Below are positions 10,390-22,299 of a DNA stretch of 64,000 bases, piece by piece. Location of the stretch: positions 70,263,866-70,327,865 of the forward strand of contig CM022944.1 in the NCBI GenBank assembly GCA_012931725.1, written 5' to 3'. Positions within the stretch are counted from its first letter, which is position 1. The number at the start of each line of letters is the position of its first letter. This DNA comes from Litsea cubeba. Taxonomy: Eukaryota; Streptophyta; Magnoliopsida; Laurales; Lauraceae. The translations under genes and the position numbers were made by a program. Under the pieces are notes generated by a model. That model was not told the origin of the DNA. It ran no database searches and saw only the letters and a list, made by a program, of their open reading frames with translations.

Positions 10390-13265
10390 ACTATGAATAT
10401 AGTCTCCCTCTTTGCTGCACTGTATCAAACACAAATCATAGATCCCACAACTACACTTTACAATTTTCACACAAATAGAGCTTTCCAAAGCCAAAGGTGT
10501 GCTTTAAAGTGCCGGTCAGAAAATAGTAAAGGAGAGTCTCCTGAGATGATTGATTGGGGTTTATGTGAGTCATGCCTTATTTAAAAAACAATGGGTGTAA
10601 CTTTTTCAGAAGAGTCAAGTGCTTCCCACCTTGCAACTGTCTGAGTGTGGTTTGGAGTTGTCCAAGACATTTTCTTCAAAAGTGGCCTAGAACATCGCTG
10701 TAACTTGGTAGGTCAAATCAGAGCAACAAAAACAACCACATGGGGCTATAGCAATGGAGAGAACACAAAGTGTCATACAGATCAAAGCAAACCATTGGTT
10801 AACTAATGAGTATTATTCCAATAGCTAAAACAACTGCATCAGCTGAATGTCTCACCTTCACAAACTACTTTCGAAATGCATCCAGTCTCCTCATCTATTA
10901 TGTCTCACCTTCACAAACTACTTTTAGAAAAGAAAAAAAAAAAGTACCCAACTTCTCAGCCTTCAATGGTGGCAGGAGGCAAAAAAAGACATAAAATGAG
11001 CATCATTAAATATTTGAATTTTCTTGCCATAAAAAAGGCATAGCACTAAACCTGATGAGCAACTATGAAATAATAAACCATTCCCATGCATAAAACTTGA
11101 TGGATAAAACTTCAATCTTCGATACATGGACCAGGCAGAGACATCAACTACATAGAAAAGGGGACACATCAACGAAAGGAACAAAAAGTTTACCAGATAG
11201 CTAGGTCAAAATAACCTTATTTTGTTTGCAGGATCACCTTTCATGATTCCCTGGACATCAACTCCTTGATGCTTCAAGAAAGCTAAATAAAACAAGAAAT
11301 AACTTTTCAGTCAACATTTTCCAGAATTCATCTATAAGAAGAAAAAAAGGATTGGCTTGTATCCATGTAATGCTCATGTTAGTCTTATTTCAGAAACTTT
11401 GACAGCTCTTTTCCAGGACTTTTTGCTGACTTGAGTGCACAGTACCAGTTTCCTCTTCACCCTGAACATCTTGAACAAAATGCTTATGTTCTGTTTTTAT
11501 CCTAAAATTGTACTCTTGTTGGAACTGGATGTTGAGAAGAGGACCTACAGAATCCCTCTTTCTACCATCAAAACTAGAACCCATAAAAAAAATGTCTTCA
11601 CTTTGATTAGTGCATATGATTAAATGTAAATTTTAGAACTTCCTTTCTGAATTGAAACATATCACACACATATTAAAAGAGCAGGTAAAAAATATAGTGA
11701 TGAAAATATACTGTTCAAATTATAAAAAAAAAAAAGGAATAAACAGATAGAACTTACATTCAATAGCTATAGACCCTAGCTTGGTGGCAGATAAAAAAGA
11801 AAGGGCACCAAGAAACCGTCCTACGGGTATATATCTGCTCATAACAAGACATGGATATCTGCTCATAGCAGATTATGAACATAGCACTCAATGTCGTTTT
11901 GAATTTGGAAAGGAGGAGTGGCTGATAAAGCCCTTAGCCCCCCTTCTATCTGTATCATTGTAAACAAATACAAGGACCATTAGCAGAAGAACATGAATAT
12001 CTCTATTCCACCACAAACAAGTTTGCTCTAGGGAACAAAACCATTTGTACTTGGACTGTGAGAAAAATAACATAATTCTTTTGATGGAGAATTCATTGTC
12101 ATAGTAGTACAAAGTTAAACTGAAAATTTAATGTATTTATGAATTTTCAGGGAGAAAAAATGAACTTAACTTACACAAAAAAAAACCCATTAAATGCATT
12201 ATGTTAAACTTTGAAAATAAGGGTGCCAATCAAATAGAATTCTTAACTGGGGTTGTTTCATTTGATTAACTATCTCGAAGTGCATGTCTGGGTTGTGACT
12301 CCTCATGGTGCACCGATTCAAAATAAAATCTTTGATGGGTTCTTTGGAGACATTTGCATCTTTTGTTTGGACAACACTTTCTGGCATAACTGCAAAATGG
12401 GTTTTAACTAATATAGTAGGTTAGAGTTCTAATCTAACTCCACTTTTAGCAAGTTTATCACAACCCCTAATTACAAATAACAATATTAATTTCAATAATA
12501 ATCAAGCGGGACCTTGGTTTGAAAATCCAAACATTCCACAATTGTTGATCTGATCCGCCCTGTAATGAATAGACCATTCCTGGCATCTCCTTGTTTATGT
12601 GATTCAATCTCTTCAGGGCCTGTTTGTTTAAATGTGTGGTTGAGGCTTCTCTTGTCCAATTCAAAACTGTTTCCAGCATATATAACCTTTTGATTTGATG
12701 AAGGAAAGTTCACTTCAATTTTTAGCAAACACAAACTAGAAATACAAAATACAAGATTAGAAACAGCTCCAGTCACTGCTACAAGGTTCTTCAGCCACCT
12801 TTTTTTTATATTCTTCTTCTTTCATTTTTTAGTCTGCAATATCAATTGTGCTAGATAATGAAAACATGTTAATCCACATTTTTCTTATCAGTCGGAAGTT
12901 ACAGCTTGTAGATGATAATACCTCAAAACCTTCCAAGATAATCAACAAATATAAATAAGAGTGAAAGACCTAATGTGAACATACAGAGAGGTAAAAATGG
13001 GAAAAAGGTTTAGATCAAGCACATCATTAATATCTGTACCACCTTGATACAATGAGTATAACAAATAATACGAAGTTCTCACGAATTACTTCCAAAAAAG
13101 GACAAGCCATTCAATAAAAGTTGTGTTTCTTTGTTGAGTTCCAATTTCTTTGCTTTACAATTTTGAATTTTTTATTCTGAATTTTCTGTTACTTCTTTTC
13201 GTTCTTGACTGGCATCTTCTTTGATCTTATTTCCACCAACTCCTTTTTCTTTTCTTCTTGTTTCA
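10390..13265. other. No identified gene; two possible unassigned minus-strand exons
   Basis: Two minus-strand open stretches look more exon-like than the rest. 12199-12391 follows an acceptor-like TTTTGCAG and reads MPESVVQTKDANVSKEP. 11390-11584 begins MGSSFDGRKRDSVGPLLN. I do not recognise either protein and cannot link them. A hAT-like end (GGGCCTGTTTGTTT, minus strand) occurs near 12618. A leader-like CT-rich stretch precedes 13266. Confidence 0.3.
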
Positions 13266-13715
13266 ATGGGACTCTGTCATAGAAACCAGATTCAAAATCG
13301 CCAAAACCAAGCATGAAATCCTGCAATATCCTGGAATACAGAATCCCTATCAAATTCTGAAGCGACACAATCTTCCAACTTCCCCTTCTATAGCCCCAGC
13401 CCCCTTCCAAGTATTTTCAAAAACTCACCCGCGAATTCGAGTGTAAATTCCACTCCTTTACGCATTTTCAAGCGACCATTTCCCCCTCCATCGCCTGCCA
13501 AGCATATCAAGGCACTGTTTTTCTGCAGGCATGGCTCAATCAAGCCTATCGAAGCTTCAATTCCTGAAGAGAATGAACTGGGACTAGATAAGAATTTTGG
13601 GTTGTCGAAACAGTTCTTCACCAAGTATGTACTTGGGGAACAGATTGGACGTGGCCATTTTGGGTATACTTGCTCAGCAATCGCAAAGATAGGGGTTAGG
13701 AAAATGAAATTATAG
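13266..13715 (+). pseudogene. CDPK-related kinase (CRK) exon 1 fragment
   Basis: The plus strand starts MGLCHRNQIQNRQNQA at 13266, matching the MGLCHGKP-type myristoylated N-terminus of plant CDPK-related kinases. It then meets an in-frame TGA at 13314-13316. The same frame continues with PFYSPSPLPSIFKNSPA, RPFPPPSPAKHIKAL, RHGSIKPIEASIPE, LDKNFGLSKQF and finally LGEQIGRGHFGYTC, the glycine-rich loop that opens the kinase domain. Soon after, it diverges and stops at 13713-13715. The VAVK lysine and all later kinase and EF-hand-like exons are absent. A CT-rich leader precedes the ATG, so this looks like a genomic copy of the first exon, not an mRNA copy. It is dead as a kinase. The family call rests on recalled sequence but extends over the whole exon. 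Confidence 0.8.
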
Positions 13716-14349
13716 AGAGCCCTTTTCCATCTGTTTCGATCCTGAAAACGAAAGAAGGTTTTCACCCAAATCTTCCATTACCACAAAGATAAGAGGCATG
13801 ATGGAGGTAAACAATGCAGAAAATTAGAAGGATAAAAAAAAACCCTGACCTGGCTTGTGGCGGGAACAAATCAACAAAAGAGAGAAGGTTGGTGGAGTCC
13901 GACGGTGGGAGGAGGGTTGGACCAGCTGGAACCTCCAATCGCTCCCAAAAGACGGAGAAGAGTGGGGGATAGCAGTCATTGCTGTTGTCGGTGGAGTCCA
14001 GTCACAGCAGACTCCGGCAGCCTCCAACTGCAATAGCAGTAGAAGAGGAGGGTAGAGATGGAGAGAAAGGGGTTGGGGATCGAAAAGGACTTGGGGCTGT
14101 TTTCTGAAAAGAAACTGGGTTTATATACCCTGGCCTTTAAAACCGCGGATTGATGGTATCCGATGGGGGGTGGTCGAATGCTTGAGAACCGCGATATAGC
14201 GGAAAGAGCGCGTCTCCTCTCCATGGACCAAAAGGCAACCAAACATACGTTTTCTTGATATCACAGAAAACCGCCCAAGATTCTGACTTGAGGACCATTG
14301 CCAAACATGTCCTTAGTGTGAAAGATTCAAATGAAGATGAGATTTGGGC
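13716..14349. other. Intergenic, no recognised feature
   Basis: Moderately GC-rich sequence following the kinase fragment. Open frames occur on both strands at 13824-14242, but none resembles a family I know. Confidence 0.4.
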
Positions 14350-14735
14350 AATTCTAGAACCCTAAGGATCTATTTTCCTCCTATTCTTCCTTGATTGTGA
14401 AAGTGACTCGGCTAATGCTATATCTTTGGTTGCAAGTGGGAAAGGGAGACCTTGAAATTCCAGTTTCAGCTTAATGAGATTAAATCACTGGCTTCAGCTA
14501 GACAGGTGGAGTTTTGGCACATTAATAGATCAGCTAACAACGTGGCAGATTTGTTGGCTAAATAGGGGGTCAATTTATCATTCCTAACCTTGTTTTGGTG
14601 TTGTTTTTCTTTGTTGATTAGGGTAGGTTGCAGGTCTCTCTCTTTCCTTCTTGTTTGTAGCTCTTTTTGTATTTTCTCTTTGAATAGAAGTTATCAGTTA
14701 CCTATAATAATAATTAAAAAAAGAAAACCCACTTC
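14350..14735 (+). mobile_element. L1-type LINE 3' end (RNase H fragment)
   Basis: The plus strand reads SDSANAISLVASGKGRP and, after a one-base loss near 14454, FQFQLNEIKS, VEFWHINRSANNVADLLA, the C-terminal RNase H domain of plant L1 LINEs with the conserved N-x-x-A-D-x-L-A motif. It ends near 14735 in a TAATAATAATT/A-rich tail. Only the last part of the element is present and it is frameshifted. Confidence 0.7.
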
Positions 14736-14909
14736 TGGACTTTGCCTGTAATCTGATCATAATAGGAACTCAGCCCTTAAGATGGTAATCCATCGCAGAG
14801 AGTCATAATTTTAAACAAATATGAAATTTTAAAAAAAAAAGGCCTTAAGTACTAGGAGAGCATTTAAGAAAAACGGTCACATGATCTGTGGATTGTCATG
14901 TAAAGTCCA

Positions 14910-15665
14910 CTTTCTTTTTCTTTTTAAATGGTAAAATGTATTTATCAAATCTTAGCAGTACAAAAGGACTATACTGAAAAGCATGGAGAAAAAAAAATAC
15001 CAACAAAACAAAAGAGCAAAACAGGATCTACAGAAGCTCAAAAAATGCCAAGAGCCCATGAAAACAGAAGGGACTAAAAGGAAACCACTTCCCTCCACTT
15101 GAACAAAATGACATCTCTCGACCCACAAAGCAGTGAGGTATCTAGAATTTGCAGACACAACTAAAGCAGGAAATGAGAAGCCTTCAAAGCACCGCCGATT
15201 TCTTTCCTTCCAAATAGCCCAGATGGTAGCAACGAAGGAAGTGTGCCAAAGAAGTTTTCCTTCTTGGATCCAAACCCAGATTTCCAAGCTTCAAATAGCT
15301 CCAAAATGCATTAGGGAAGGCCCCAACTACAGTCAAAAGAACAAAGGGTCAAGAACCAAAGAGCCTGCACCATCTTACAATTTAATGAGAGATGGTCAAC
15401 CTTCTCCTCGGCTGAAATGCATAAGGGGCAAGCAAGCATTGACAAGAATTATTTTACGGCGACGAAGATTATCCATGATGAGAATGTTGCCTCGGAGAAC
15501 TAACCGCCCAAAAGCAAGAACCCCAGGCGGAGCCTTGGTCTTCCATAAAAAGTCTAATTGTCTCTAAGGATTATCACTGTTTGACATTGTGAGAGAAAGA
15601 AGACACTGAAACAACAGTCATCAGAAGGAGCCCAAAATCTAGTCCCCTTTCATTGAGCATCTTCT
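14910..15665 (-). mobile_element. L1-type LINE 3' part (zf-RVT domain), truncated
   Basis: On the minus strand from about 15665: LDFLWKTKAPPGVLAFGRLV, then RGNILIMDNLRRRKI, CLLCISAEEKVDHL and later FVATIWAIWKERNRRCFEG. This is the zf-RVT region of plant non-LTR retrotransposons with C-x2-C and H-L-x4-C ligands. The A-rich tail lies at 14912-14926 (T-rich on the plus strand). Stops break the frame. No target duplication identified. Confidence 0.75.
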
Positions 15666-16381
15666 AGAATGTGCCTCACTTGGATAGCTTAACATGGCTA
15701 TATCAGATGTGATCTAGGAATAGGAAATGCTTGACTCATATCATGATATCAGACAAAAGATTTGGATCTTGAACAAAATTTGGATAGACCTAGGAAGACA
15801 ACCAAACAAAAACTTATCCACGCACATCCCTAATATTTTAAGTATTGCGAGATATCTCAAAACACGCTTAAAAGTGTGTGCATACTGATATTTCTAAGAA
15901 AGAAATATAGCTGTATACCCATGTCCTAATGTCTGAATTCTTCTAAATTATATTGCTAGTGCTCATATCATGCAAGCGCCCACACCTCTATCCTCGCAAT
16001 GAATTCTTCTAAACTATCATACAAGCGCTCATATCAACTCAATTCATCAAATCCACCTAACAGCTAAAACAGTAACAACAGCCATATCTCAAATAACAAA
16101 TGGACATCAAAATCAACTTAACTGCATCATATTGTCTTAGATGTTGTCAATTCAGAATTGTTCAGTACAATTAGGAAACCGAATGAGGGACACATTGTCA
16201 GGTTTTGCAAGCATTCTGATGTTATGTTATATGCAAACCTGAAACCAAAATTTTAAAAATAACAACAATCTTGCCTGTCATGCCATGGAGCATGCCAGTA
16301 AACTTTAGATCCATGCTTCCTTCTTGAATAAGAAGAAAACACTTTTAGATACACAAGTATTATATATGAATATTTCCACAT

Positions 16382-16412
<31 letters not shown>

Positions 16413-16625
16413 AAGACACCTAGAGGAAAAACATCCACACCTCATCATGGGAACTGTGAAGGAAACATATCCACGCAAAGGAAAAGGCCCAAAATACATA
16501 TTCGTAACCAAAATGAAGACCATACCACATTGTGAGGTCTTAAATTTAAAGGGTCATATATCCTTCAGGTAAAGGTTCACATTCACTACTAAAAACTCAA
16601 ACATATCTAGCTAGTCATCCTATGG
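15666..16625. other. Intergenic with a TA/GA microsatellite
   Basis: No gene recognised. A short microsatellite, TATATATATTTATATATAGA leading into a GA run, spans about 16378-16414. Confidence 0.5.
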
Positions 16626-16939
16626 ACATCAAGGATCTGTTTGTTAGGGGTATTTCTGAAAGGAAATTGCCCTTGTCAGGAATTCCAGACAGCAATGCAG
16701 GTGCTGTCTCTTGAGAATTCCGAATTCTCTGTTTGAATGCGTTGCTGTCTCTTGAGAATTCCGAATTCTCTGTTTGAATTGTGAGAATTCACAAAGGGCA
16801 TTCCAAATGCCACTTGTGCAGTACAGAATTCCAAGAAACTCAGCATTCTGAATGCTACACAGCCCTTGAGCATTTTGAAATTCCACTTCCAAATGCTCAC
16901 AGACAAAAAATCTCCAAATGCTTGCAAACAAACAGGCCC
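16626..16939. mobile_element. hAT-like MITE with internal 41-bp tandem repeat
   Basis: The left end is CTGTTTGTTAGGGG (about 16635); the right end is CAAACAAACAGGCCCC (to about 16939), whose complement GGGGCCTGTTTGTTTG is the common terminus of plant hAT MITEs. Inside, GCTGTCTCTTGAGAATTCCG occurs at 16703 and 16744, a 41-bp direct repeat. No clear target duplication could be set, so the exact ends are approximate. Confidence 0.55.
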
Positions 16940-17975
16940 CAAGCAACTAGTCATATTACAGGGACCACTACAAGAATTTGGACATATGGATAGACCAGCA
17001 TATCTTGGTGGAACTAAAAGATGATATAAAATGAATGGAACTTGAACAGGTAGTTGAATGAGTAAGATATCGTGTTAAATGGTTTGACCAAAGCAGCAGC
17101 AAATTACTTGCCTAATTAGAAGAGATAAGATGCATAAATTGAATGCTTGAATGACTAGGATATCATGTTAAAGCCGCAGGGATATGCTTTCAACAAACTT
17201 TAAAAGAATGTGTAATTGACAAAGTGTCCAGATGCATTTAGTTACAGAAATTACCAGACAAAACCCACATGAAAAGACGACATACATGTAATGAATTGAA
17301 TGAGAGGCAGAAAACATGTGTTTTTGTTGTTGTTGTGGTGATTTTATATGCAGGACTAATGTAAAGGATAGAGAAAAGCACCCAAAGAAGGGAAAAAATA
17401 ACTTGAAAGAAAATTCTAACATTTTAACACAAAAGAAATACATCATTCAGAAACTTAATTACCAAATTTGCTTCTAGCACTAGCTAATAGCAGCTACTAT
17501 ATGAATTGCGAGTTTTGTTATACTAGACTTGGTCATGTTTTGAAGTTGGTTTTATAATTAATGATAAGGGCCGAAACCAGACATGAACAGAACAAAGATA
17601 AGCTAGCAATTTATTTAGGTAACCATATTATTATACCTCCTGTAAGGCACTTTATTAGGTACGAAAGGTTCCTGGAGGACAAGAGTACGTTGCAAAGGAG
17701 TATAGTCTGCAATAATTAATATTGTCCCGTTGCTTCACTTCAAACCCAACTGTTCAACATTGGTGAATTAAAAAGCTTCAAAAGTGAAGGCAAACAGAGA
17801 GATATAAAAGACTTCAGAGTAATTTACTCAAAATAAAAAGGAAAAAGATTATAAAAAATAAAAAAAAAAAAAAGGCTTTCTCATCATGCTAGTGCATTTT
17901 GGAAATAAACATATATAATAGTGACATTTTCTTCATAAATTACCATTACATGGTCCAAAGCAAAATCCATTGTTC
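16940..17975. other. Intergenic / 3' flank of the PORR gene
   Basis: No coding similarity seen. A-rich stretch at 17855-17875. The part next to 17976 is expected to hold the 3'UTR and polyadenylation signals of the minus-strand gene. Confidence 0.4.
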
Positions 17976-19574
17976 TCACCAACGTTCTCTTGGTTTTCCA
18001 TCGGGGAAAACAGGAACAAGCACATTCTCTTCAACCTTTTCGGAAACATCCTCGTGTTTAACAGGCTTGCTTTCTTCAAAACCAAGGATACCACCATCGT
18101 CAAAATCAGGGGGCATCTCATCTTCTTCATCACTCCAATCATCCTCATCACCATACTCATCATCATTGTCATCGCCAAACTCATCTTCAAGACCATCCGA
18201 CATTGCATTGTCAACATCAGACCATGAGTCACCATCTTCCTCTTCATTTCCATCTACCCCATCATCACCTTCAACCCTGACACCATCTATATCCTTTCTC
18301 ACTGCTCTACCATTTGGGAACCGTGGCACAGCTACAAGGGCCCGCATCTTCTCCTTGATGAGAAGCAACCGATCCTTATCAATCAAATGAGAGTCACGAT
18401 AGGCTTCCCTCAAGAAGACTGAATCTCTTTCCCCCTTCAAAGACACATAGAACATGTCTGGGTGTCTGATCAGCATCCCCCTCAGCTGCTGCGAGAACCT
18501 AAACTCCTCTCTGAAATGGGTAAAATGATCCACCAGCGTTCTCTTCTCAACAGTGAGGCTCAGAATCTCATGAACCACTCCACACGCATGCTTCTCTTTC
18601 TCAAGTGTACCTGCCTTCAATTCACTAAAATCAGAGTAGGGAGATACATAAGGAATCTCTCTAAACTTAGCTAGCCTTCGAATATCACCCTTTGAAAGAT
18701 TTAATCCCTTGGGCAGCTTTACTCTCTTGAATTTGGGAGGCCTATCTATGATCAGGTTCCTCTCTTCTATCTCTTTAGCACGATTTTCTTCTTCACTAAG
18801 CTCGGCTGCAGAAACTGCCAGTTCGGGATCCCAACTCGTCAGTTCAAGTGCAGGGCCTCGATCAGTTTTCACAATCTTAAAATACTGTGGATATCGCTGA
18901 CAAACTGTATCCCGGAATTCCAATGGAAGCCCAAAGTCAGTTCTTAAATGCGCGATCTTCTCCAAAAGAACCCGCTTCTCCAACGACATCATCAAAAGCT
19001 TCCTCAGCTTGGTAACCAGCAATCCTTCCATCTCATTCCTCACCCTCAACTCTTCCAAATAAAGCCGATCGGCCTCAGGGGTCAACTTGAATTGCAGTAA
19101 ATACACTCCTTCCTCCACGATTTCAAAAATGGCAGGAAATCGCTTCAAGAGGGCAATAAGTCTGCGCTTTTTGGGGATACCCAAATCCCTTTTGAATCTA
19201 CCCAACTCTTTAACAGACATAATCCTATCAGGCTGACCGACCAGAATCTTCCTAATCTTCAATACCAGCTTCAGTTTCTTATCGCGTTGAATAACATTAT
19301 CTAAGGGAAGCTCCTTCCTTCTCTTGACAGCAGCTTTTATTGGATGAAATGAGAGATGGGTATTTCTCCTTTTGTCCAATTCAAGCTTCCTGTCATCTAA
19401 AACCAGGCTCCTGCCCAGAAATGGGGTTTTCTCTGCTTGTTTGATGGGGAAGGAGAGATGGGTTTTTGCAGAGATGGATTTTTTCTCAAGCAAAGCAGAA
19501 GATGAGTATGATAGGACAAGAGGAAGAGGTGTGGAAGAGGAAATTCTTCCGGAAGATAAGAGCATTGAATCCAT
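17976..19574 (-). CDS. WTF1: PORR-domain organelle RNA-binding protein, WTF1-like
   Basis: A single-exon gene of 532 codons. Residues about 1-60 are rich in Ser, Leu and basic residues and lack acids early on (MDSMLLSSGRISSSTPLPLV), as expected of a plastid or mitochondrial transit peptide. Residues about 88-430 form the PORR (plant organelle RNA recognition) domain: LDNVIQRDKKLKLVLKIRKI, IMSVKELGRFKRDLGIP, RFPAIFEIVEEG, WDPELAVSAAEL and HPDMFYVSLKGERDSVFLRE are typical blocks. A strongly acidic Asp/Glu tract lies at about 440-500. PORR proteins bind organelle group II introns; WTF1 works with RNC1 in chloroplast splicing. The pattern and acidic tail fit WTF1 best from memory, but paralogues share the domain, so the symbol is provisional. 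The first ATG is used, with an in-frame ATG four codons on. Lack of introns is normal for the family. No break is seen. Confidence 0.88.
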   Translation of the reverse strand: MDSMLLSSGRISSSTPLPLVLSYSSSALLEKKSISAKTHLSFPIKQAEKTPFLGRSLVLDDRKLELDKRRNTHLSFHPIKAAVKRRKELPLDNVIQRDKKLKLVLKIRKILVGQPDRIMSVKELGRFKRDLGIPKKRRLIALLKRFPAIFEIVEEGVYLLQFKLTPEADRLYLEELRVRNEMEGLLVTKLRKLLMMSLEKRVLLEKIAHLRTDFGLPLEFRDTVCQRYPQYFKIVKTDRGPALELTSWDPELAVSAAELSEEENRAKEIEERNLIIDRPPKFKRVKLPKGLNLSKGDIRRLAKFREIPYVSPYSDFSELKAGTLEKEKHACGVVHEILSLTVEKRTLVDHFTHFREEFRFSQQLRGMLIRHPDMFYVSLKGERDSVFLREAYRDSHLIDKDRLLLIKEKMRALVAVPRFPNGRAVRKDIDGVRVEGDDGVDGNEEEDGDSWSDVDNAMSDGLEDEFGDDNDDEYGDEDDWSDEEDEMPPDFDDGGILGFEESKPVKHEDVSEKVEENVLVPVFPDGKPRERW

Positions 19575-20100
19575 ATGGTTTTGTTCTGATGTATTTGATC
19601 TGAATCGAATGTTTAAGGAAAATCGATAGAGAAGAAGACTGAGACTGACCCACCTTGTGCTGATTGTCCTGAACTAGGGTTTTAGAGACGAAGATGGTTG
19701 TGAGGGTTTTGAAGGTAAAATCATCTCGTTATCCTTTCTCTTCATAGAATCCTCGATCGGTTGATATGCTGGAGCTCCACGGGCCTCGTGGTTCCTATAA
19801 ACGTATCGTATATCTGAGAGTAGCCCTGTCGAGCCTGCCCTTTGAGAGTGTGAGGAGGGGAATTCAAAGACATTTTTTCCTCAGGGCCCAATTTTGAAAG
19901 CCCCTCCAAGGCAAGCCTAGCTTGACCCTTCATCCAAATGTATAATAAATCTATATGAAATATATGTGTGTACATATATGCTCTTTGTCCATTATGTACA
20001 TGATATATGTGTGAATGCATAAATGTATGAAATTGATTTTAATAATTTATTAATTAAATATTAATACTTGTTGTCTATATATGTATTCGATTCTATATGA
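19575..20100. promoter_or_regulatory. Upstream region and 5'UTR of the PORR gene
   Basis: Just upstream of the ATG on the minus strand lies a leader containing AAACCCTAGTTCAGG (complement of about 19668-19682), a motif common in leaders of plant housekeeping genes. Further up is AT-rich DNA with no obvious TATA box at the expected distance. Confidence 0.35.
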
Positions 20101-20629
20101 GGGCATGTTTTTGTAACACTTTTCTACGGAAAAGTGAATGATTTTCCATGAAAAATTCATTTTTCAGGCGATTGGTGCAGAACAGTTCCATGAAAATGCT
20201 TTCCTGTCTCTTCAGCATTTTCCTTGATAATTGTGGAAATGGGTTTTCTAGGGGGGGTATGGGAAATGAATTTCCTCGAAAGAATTCTCTCACTTTTCCT
20301 CACTCTTGTCCATTTCAACCCAAAACCCTACAACTCTTTCATTTTTTATTTCTTTAAATAAATTATTATTTAATGTTGAATAAATAATATACATATTATG
20401 TTATTTTTCGTCAAAAACTTATTTCACCAAATAAGAAGATTTCATTTTCTATAAGGATTCCACAACTGCACCAAACAACATTAGCACCAATTCAACGAGA
20501 AATTCTTTTGCACCAAACATGAATTTCTAAATTCCACGAAAATCCTTTTCTAAAGTTTCTATTTCTATGGAATTCGCTGACGTGGCAATTTTTCATTTCC
20601 ACGGAAAGGGCGTGTACACAAACGTGCCC
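20101..20629. mobile_element. Non-autonomous hAT-like element with TIRs
   Basis: The left end GGGCATGTTTTTGTAACAC (20101) pairs with the right end GTGTACACAAACGTGCCC (to 20629), imperfect inverted repeats of about 18 bp. The subterminal sequence also pairs (TTTTCTACGGAAAAG on the left, TTCCACGGAAAGG on the right). Flanks CTATATGA and CTAAATGA form an imperfect 8-bp duplication overlapping the last base. Open frames inside are short and unlike transposase. Confidence 0.6.
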
Positions 20630-21252
20630 TAAATGAACAAGCCCATTAGACAATGAATTCTTATATATTTTAATTTCATGCAAATAATATATGCCTATTT
20701 GAGATGGTTTGGACGTGTCCAATTAATTAAGCTTATTTACGTGTATTTGGGTCTTCTAAAGGTCTCTTGCAAAGTAGACTGCCGGGGCTTCCGCACTTGG
20801 AATTTTAGTTGTTAGGGTTGAAAGCTAAAGAATGGGATTATTATCTAGGTAATAAAGTTTATTTCAATCCATCGTGCTTGCCTGATATGGATAGCTTTAT
20901 AAGAACTAGGATCCATTTCTAGATTAGATACAAGATGGGTTCGATTCAGACCTGAATAAGAAAGGGAACATCCAAACCTGACACGTTGCAGGACTCAAAT
21001 CCAAAACCAAACTTGGACCGAATAGAGGCCAGAGCCAAACCCTTGAGAGACTCAACTGACACGGAAGAAGAGGGCCTGCATAATAGCACATGTCGGGGAT
21101 ACGTGTGCTCATGGGTCAGGCCAGCCCCAGCTCTATATGAGTCTAATCCGCTTTGGCTTGTCTTGGATAGATAATTTTAGCCAAGCTTGGATTAAGTGAT
21201 AGAAAGACTAAATCTGGCCCAACTTATCTGAATAAAAAATGCTTGTAATTTA
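20630..21252. other. Intergenic, left flank of the Tat insertion
   Basis: Degenerate GGCC/GGCTTGG-type repetitive sequence around 21000-21230 resembles the sequence resuming at 54200-54420, as expected if element 1 landed in one older repeat. It ends with ATTTA (21248-21252), the target duplication. Confidence 0.45.
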
Positions 21253-22046
21253 TGTAAGTGCCTAAAAATTACGAACTTAGTTGAATAGGATTGGGATGAG
21301 GTTTAGCTCTCCAAAATGAAGGTAAACCTTGAACCTGAAAAGGAAGAAGAAGAGAGAGACGGCCAAAGACCCTAGTTGTAGTCAGCGCAGGGTTCTCCGA
21401 AGCCTAAGTCAGTATAAGAACTCGACAGTAAGTTGGAGATTTGGAGAGACAAAGTAAGGGCGCTAATAATGTTTCACATACCTTGGAATAGAGTTGGAGT
21501 CCTCTATTTATACGAGAAAGAGTTGACATGGGTTGGTGGAGCTCATGATGAAACCTAGTACCTTGAGAGGCATAGTCACATCAGCCCATATCTCATTAAA
21601 TGTCAATCCAATCGGCCCGCCTTTCATTAAATGAAGTTCTTATCGAGCCATATCCTGTTGACTTCTTGGGCTTAGACTCATCGGGCCTTGCTTGGAGCCA
21701 TACCCTGACGTAGACGTAGCCACTGGGAGCCTTTCTGTCAGGAATGATGGGTAGCATGGATCGCTCCTGCAAGTGCCTTCTGTCTTTGTCGCACGTCCCA
21801 TGACGTGGCTGAATACAAATGTCAGTACCCGTCTCGACTAACATGTTGGTGTAGTGACCGAGATGCATGTCCGAGGCCAAGATATGCTGCCGGAGTCGGG
21901 AGCTACCGAGCTCGACAACAAGTTACACGTCGGTTGGCACCTTAGTATTGTTGCCGAGGTGCGCGTGGCCGAGGCCGAGACATGATTAGCCAGTAATCTT
22001 ACCGAGGCTAACGTAATCTTGGTGTTCTTGGAAATATCCCCACACA
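21253..22046 (-). repeat. 3' LTR of element 1
   Basis: Matches 53399-54195 end to end with many substitutions. On the minus strand it begins TGTGTGGGGATATTTCC at 22046. Upstream on that strand, 22047-22062 reads AGCTAGGGGGCAATT, the likely polypurine tract. Confidence 0.85.
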
Positions 22047-22299
22047 ATTGCCCCCTAGCTTTTGAACTCATAGGGGAACTATCTGAGGTCGGAAGCTATA
22101 AGACGATAGAATCTTCAAGGATCGACTATGGAAGACCGCGTCGCAGATGATAGTAGGGAACCTAGCTGCCGAGGTGGCTGTTTGAGCTGCTTTTGATCCG
22201 AGACGGAGTTATTTTTTGAATTTAAATCTCACCTCGATCACGGCTGCTGACGCTTCATCCTTATCCGATGCCACTTCGTCTGCGCGAGGTATTAGACGA

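Noticed and set aside
11390..12391. Two exon-like minus-strand stretches
   Set aside because: No recognisable family, no consistent chain of splice sites; kept only as a note in the intergenic entry.
15133..15567. 144-codon plus-strand frame
   Set aside because: Antisense of the L1 zf-RVT coding region, which has clear motifs on the minus strand.
17899..18390. Plus-strand Ser/Pro-rich open frames opposite the PORR gene
   Set aside because: Antisense shadows of the acidic tail and PORR domain; composition follows directly from the real gene.
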